From contig NZ_OX458333.1 of NCBI RefSeq assembly GCF_949769195.1, forward strand, positions 3,816,001 through 3,880,000: DNA of 64,000 bases, read 5' to 3'. Made by a program: the position numbers and the translations under genes. Positions 60,886 to 64,000 of the stretch are shown in pieces. Origin of the DNA: Methylocaldum szegediense. Its GTDB lineage: Bacteria; Pseudomonadota; Gammaproteobacteria; Methylococcales; Methylococcaceae. The notes under the pieces are model-generated. The model was not told the origin of the DNA. It worked only from the letters and a program-made list of their open reading frames with translations, and did not search any database. Position 1 is the first letter of the stretch. Each line of letters begins with the position of its first letter.

Positions 60886-61336
60886 GGATCATTGCCACGG
60901 TTTAGCTGCAAGGGCCGGAATGCTCGCGGATCGAGTGTCCCTTGCGGACCGACGGCCACATCTGAAAAGGATGTCCCGCCAGCGTTGACTTTGGTCGCTA
61001 CACCCTGTGGGCGTATGCGGCGGTACCGGCCATTGGCCGGCTGGGAGAACAAGGACTATTTTCAGAGGTGTCGAGCCAGAAGCGGCCGATGGTTGGATCC
61101 ATCTTTCCTGATCTACCTACATGAGCTTTTTTCGATGCACTCCGGGCGCGGCGCAAAGTCAGAGGTCGCCGTCCATTCAACACAAAGCAGAACATCACTT
61201 CGGTCCTTCGAAAAAAACGCGTGGCGGACCGCTCAATGGCGTTTTCTTGCCAAGACATGTGTAGGAATTTTGGGGGTAATGGAGGGGACGGCGCTTCCGT
61301 GCGCCAAAAACAGTTCCAACTCAAGCGGAAATCGAC
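60886..61336. other. intergenic region between nadD and a VPLPA-CTERM gene
   Basis: About 450 bases with no supported gene. Long open frames on both strands have compositions unlike their neighbours and no ribosome binding sites. The two flanking genes converge here; no clear terminator was identified. Confidence 0.45.
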
Positions 61337-62065
61337 CTAGGTCGGGAGGCCATCAAACCGGGACTCGTCCACCGCAGCCTGGCGGCGTGCGAACAGACGA
61401 AAGCCCAGCAGCGCAGACCCGAGCAGCCAAACTCCGGCGGGCAGTGGCACCGTCGTGACGGCGGTCGCTTCAAGCGTGCCGTTGTTGAGCGCGTTTAGGA
61501 AAGCGAACAGGTTGTTCACGGATGGGTTGAAGTCATACAGCCAGACGCTCTCGGTCACGCCCCATTGGGAGGCCCAACCGCCGAAGTCGGTGATGCTGAA
61601 GCCCAATACGAGCTCCCCTCCATCCAGATTCAATCCAAAGTTGTCGATACGGGCCGAGAACAGATTGCCTCCCCAAAGTTCGTGCTGTCTCTCGGTGCCG
61701 CTCAGTGCATCAAGTACCTCATCACTGAACGTGCCGCGGATCTGGACATTGCTCTTGGTTGTGTCCAGATTCGCGTCCTTATCGAAATACGCGGTCAATT
61801 GATAGCTCCCGTCAAGCACTTCATAGCTGTTGGAGCCAAGCTGGAACAAGAACGGTTCGTTCCCGGTCCCCGTGGCCGTGAGCTTAAAACCGCCACTCCA
61901 TTCGGACAGGCCCAGCGTGACCTGGTTGGTAAAGGACGGGTTACCCGCCTTAGCAATGCCGGGAATCTCAGGCAGAGTATCTACCGTGGCGCCATGCGAA
62001 CCCGCGGAAAAGGCGAGCAAGAATGCGCCTGCGAGCATTGCCGGAATCGACTTCATCATCTTCAT
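61337..62065 (-). CDS. VPLPA-CTERM sorting-domain protein
   Basis: A 242-residue exported protein. A signal peptide ends near SHG-ATV. The mature region is rich in beta-forming segments and lacks cysteines. The C terminus carries VPLPAGVWLLGSALLGFRLFARRQ, i.e. the VPLPA motif, a hydrophobic helix and an arginine cluster: an exosortase-type sorting signal of the VPLPA-CTERM class. A tail of about 13 residues follows the basic cluster, which is unusually long. It is probably a surface protein released into or tethered in the extracellular matrix built by glycan loci. The exosortase itself is not in this window. Confidence 0.85.
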   Translation of the reverse strand: MKMMKSIPAMLAGAFLLAFSAGSHGATVDTLPEIPGIAKAGNPSFTNQVTLGLSEWSGGFKLTATGTGNEPFLFQLGSNSYEVLDGSYQLTAYFDKDANLDTTKSNVQIRGTFSDEVLDALSGTERQHELWGGNLFSARIDNFGLNLDGGELVLGFSITDFGGWASQWGVTESVWLYDFNPSVNNLFAFLNALNNGTLEATAVTTVPLPAGVWLLGSALLGFRLFARRQAAVDESRFDGLPT

Positions 62066-62652
62066 CCTTTCGCTCCTTTTTGGACTTAAAAACCTAATGT
62101 GATTGGCAAGGCCCCGTCACGATCGACGGCGCCCCGTTTCGATTGAGCCGGCCGTTCATCTAGGCTGTTGCACGAACGTCCACCCCCAAGAAAGAAAAGC
62201 CTGGCCGGTAACTTACCGCCAAACCTGTTCCTGACCATTCCACGCTCGGTCGATTTGGCACCCAAAGCGGGCAGTAGTCGTAGCTACCGGCCAATAGAAT
62301 CAAGCAGATTTCATTCCACGCGCCGTATCGGCTGAATTCGGAGGCCCGAACGGCTTTTGGCGAGCTCCTAAATTAGGGGAAATGCCGGTGCGCTGCGGCA
62401 AAAGCCTCACTTTTCCGGCGTGTTGTCATAAATTCCGCTACATCACTGCCCTCGGAACTGCGAAGGTTGCCTCATCGTTCGCCTGGCGTTTAGCTCCCAA
62501 GGCCCCAATCGCCCAGTACGGCGTAACCCGCCTCGAGCTTCCGGCAGATGCCCGCTAGGACCGGCCCTACGGACTACCTGTGAAAACGGACCCATTCGAC
62601 TGAATCGACCCCGTGCGAAAGCCGCGACCCCAAAGGGGGGAGCCGTAGGAAG
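62066..62652. other. promoter region and unassigned sequence
   Basis: The VPLPA-CTERM gene starts at 62065 on the minus strand with an AGGAGCGAAAGG site just upstream. Farther out I see no gene. The end towards 62650 borders the IS1380 fragment. Confidence 0.4.
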
Positions 62653-63020
62653 GTGGCGAACAACGTCGCATCTAAGGAAACGCGCCGGGATCTCTTCGGC
62701 ACCCGGGCCAGCTGCCAGAATGTTCTCGCCAACGCGCTGCACCCGCTGTTGACCGCCTTCGCTTACACGCTGATGCAGCGTCAGCGCGAAATGGTCTTCG
62801 CCGGTACCAACCTGGCACGGGCGACCGCCGCCGCGGTTCGGGTGAACCTGATCAAGAACGGCGGTCGGTGGTGTGCAATACGCGCCGTAAACACATCCTC
62901 TTAGCCGCGCACCATCCCCTGTACGAGACCATCCTCATCGCTGCCCGTATCCTCGCGACCAAACCCCGCCTGAGCAGGGTCCCCGGCACGACGACAAACC
63001 CTAAGGTAAGGGGACATTGA
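62653..63020 (+). pseudogene. IS1380 family transposase C-terminal remnant
   Basis: The frame reads ASKETRRDLFGTRASCQNVLANALHPLLTAFAYTLMQRQREM, close to the standard C-terminal stretch of IS1380 transposases (LFADRTSC, ANQ-x-R and a hydrophobic AYVLM segment), then NLARATAAAVRVNLIKNGGR. A frameshift follows near 62865, with the continuation (HHPLYETILIAARIL) in the next frame. Only the last third of the gene remains and it is broken. Confidence 0.65.
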
Positions 63021-63360
63021 GTTTATCGCTCAGAAACCCGCTCGTTTTTGCCCTATTGCCTCCCGAATCGCACGCCTTCGAGCCCATCACCCTGCTTCTG
63101 CAGCCGCTGGATGGGATTGATGAAATAGCCAGGCAAAGCGATTCGGTCCTTCATCCTTAGCGTTCCATGCGTCGCTGATGAATGCGTGGCGACAAAGTAG
63201 CGTGACAGCTGTCGCAAATCCGAAATTTCCAGCTTGTTCTTGATGGACTGCATGGCTAGATTCCATTGCGAATCTCGAAGGCCGATACCCACGTTTCGTC
63301 TCGAGAGATTCATCTGGATAAATCGGTACGATCAACTATTCATAGTTAGAGGGAGTTACC
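63021..63360. other. region upstream of a small secreted protein
   Basis: A minus-strand frame of 86 codons (63053-63313) has an acceptable composition but no recognised family and no good ribosome binding site. I do not call it. The promoter of the gene at 63361 must lie here. Confidence 0.4.
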
Positions 63361-63669
63361 ATGAAATCTTTAATTGCAGGTATTGTTCTATCGACCTTGG
63401 CTTTCAGCGCCGGTGCGGAAGAGTTCTCCACTTTGGACGGCATTCCGGCCGACGCTATGAGCGTCGCCGAGATGCAATCGGTAGAAGGCAAAGGTTTGGT
63501 CGGCGATTTGCTCGGCGGCATCCTTCCGAACATCAATCTTGGATTGGAAGATACGTTGGCTCTGGCCCTGGTGACGAAAGACCTGAACGTGCTGGGTCTG
63601 GTCAGCCTCGGCGAACTGAGCGTGGGTTTGAGCAACAGTCTCGGTTTGGTGGTCGGCATCACCAACTAA
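63361..63669 (+). CDS. small secreted hydrophobic protein
   Basis: A 102-residue protein with an AGAGGGAG ribosome binding site, a signal peptide (IAGIVLSTLAFSAGA-EEF) and a glycine- and leucine-rich mature part. A segment AMSVAEMQSVEGKGLVGDLLGGIL resembles the leader of small secreted peptides, including the EM-x-x-V-x-G pattern, though any bacteriocin-type role is speculation. Several amphipathic hydrophobic stretches follow. A strong intrinsic terminator follows at 63693. No known family recognised. Confidence 0.65.
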   Translation: MKSLIAGIVLSTLAFSAGAEEFSTLDGIPADAMSVAEMQSVEGKGLVGDLLGGILPNINLGLEDTLALALVTKDLNVLGLVSLGELSVGLSNSLGLVVGITN

Positions 63670-63692
63670 GCGGTTTTTGCAAGCCGCGCATG

Positions 63693-63720
63693 GACGGGCG
63701 CGTTTGCGCCCGTCTTTTTT
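63693..63720 (+). terminator. intrinsic terminator after the small secreted protein
   Basis: GACGGGCGC and GCGCCCGTC form a perfect 9-base-pair stem with a GTTT loop, followed by TTTTTT. It lies 24 bases after the stop codon, as expected for a rho-independent terminator. Confidence 0.9.
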
Positions 63721-63907
63721 GTCTATCCCCAGCGGAAAGCGCACGCGCTGCTATATTTTTATTCAGCCGAAACCCGTTTTTCCACGCGCAAAGCGGCTGG
63801 CGGGTACACCCCATTCGGGATGGAAAAAACGGCGATCTGTTGGTGATTATGCTTCCATCTACAGGACGAATCCGTGGCTCTGCCAACACTAGGAGAAGGC
63901 TGCTTTC

Positions 63908-64000
63908 GTGAGCGGGCAAGGGCGATACACGGCTATTGTCATGCCGCTTCTTTTAAAAAGGGCGAGCATTTTCATCTTGACCTTGTTGCTCGCCAGCTGC
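63908..64000 (+). CDS. start of a lipoprotein gene, cut by the window end
   Basis: An open frame runs off the window. From the GTG at 63908, or more typically from the in-frame ATG at 63941, it encodes MPLLLKRASIFILTLLLASC, a lipoprotein signal peptide ending exactly at a lipobox cysteine. The rest of the gene lies outside, so function is unknown. Exosortase systems often include TPR lipoproteins, but nothing here shows that. Confidence 0.5.
   Translation, partial: MSGQGRYTAIVMPLLLKRASIFILTLLLASC

Noticed and set aside
60892-61458. 188-codon plus-strand frame after nadD
   Set aside because: Composition is unlike neighbouring genes, there is no ribosome binding site and the frame runs into the VPLPA-CTERM gene's antisense strand.
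62443-62742. 99-codon minus-strand frame
   Set aside because: It overlaps antisense to the IS1380 remnant and has no ribosome site or recognised domain.

Overview
The window reads as chromosomal DNA of a Gram-negative gammaproteobacterium. The housekeeping block leuS-lptE-holA-proA-nadD, a class I adenylate cyclase, heptose (LPS core) genes and outer-membrane export proteins all point that way. A methanolan-type EpsE/F/G/L polysaccharide locus, two SmbP-like small metal-binding proteins and a VPLPA-CTERM protein are most familiar from methylotrophs and ammonia oxidisers, so a Methylococcales-like methanotroph is my best guess. This is inference: no methane-oxidation gene lies in the window.

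Layout. (1) 0.5-12.6 kb, plus strand: an exopolysaccharide operon with priming glycosyltransferase, EpsE export protein, EpsF chain-length protein, EpsG tyrosine kinase, a methyltransferase stump, an acyltransferase, a polymerase/ligase-like membrane protein and an EpsL-like outer-membrane barrel. It runs on into gmhA, hldE and a heptosyltransferase-type GT9. (2) 12.6-17.6 kb: a mobile-element graveyard with remnants of IS1, an IS5-like element, IS66 and IS110, and one nearly intact IS481 copy, enclosing a lone sulfotransferase. (3) 17.7-28.5 kb, minus strand: a second polysaccharide operon read gmd-rmd-GT4-GT4-flippase-methyltransferase-GT2-GT2-acyltransferase, predicted to make and flip a D-rhamnose-containing glycan. 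(4) 29-41.4 kb: a secreted small protein, a TVP38/TMEM64 membrane protein, ApbE, an SLC13 permease, a degenerate PAS-GGDEF protein translationally coupled to cyaA, DoxX and DUF2231 membrane proteins and RNase Z. (5) 41.6-45.5 kb: a defence/conflict patch made of a Phd-VapC-type toxin-antitoxin pair followed by a two-gene operon that looks like a short prokaryotic Argonaute system. (6) 45.8-54.1 kb: YigZ, a CoA-binding protein, small secreted proteins with SmbP paralogues, a lipoprotein, a HerA-like ATPase and a LemA-TPM-TPM operon. (7) 54.4-60.9 kb: the housekeeping block. (8) 61.3-64 kb: a VPLPA-CTERM protein, an IS1380 remnant, a small secreted hydrophobic protein and the start of a lipoprotein gene running off the end.

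The most exciting item is the operon at 42649-45522. Its first gene joins an N-terminal SMEK-type (restriction-endonuclease-like) domain to a C-terminal region resembling APAZ. The second gene, starting directly after the first one's stop, is a short MID-PIWI Argonaute that lacks the catalytic tetrad. The architecture parallels the SPARTA (TIR), SPARSA (Sir2) and SPARDA (DREN) systems but with a different predicted effector. I know of no characterised short Argonaute system with a SMEK effector.

All family assignments were made by reading protein sequences without database searches. Start codons were chosen by ribosome binding sites, gene overlaps and known family N-termini.
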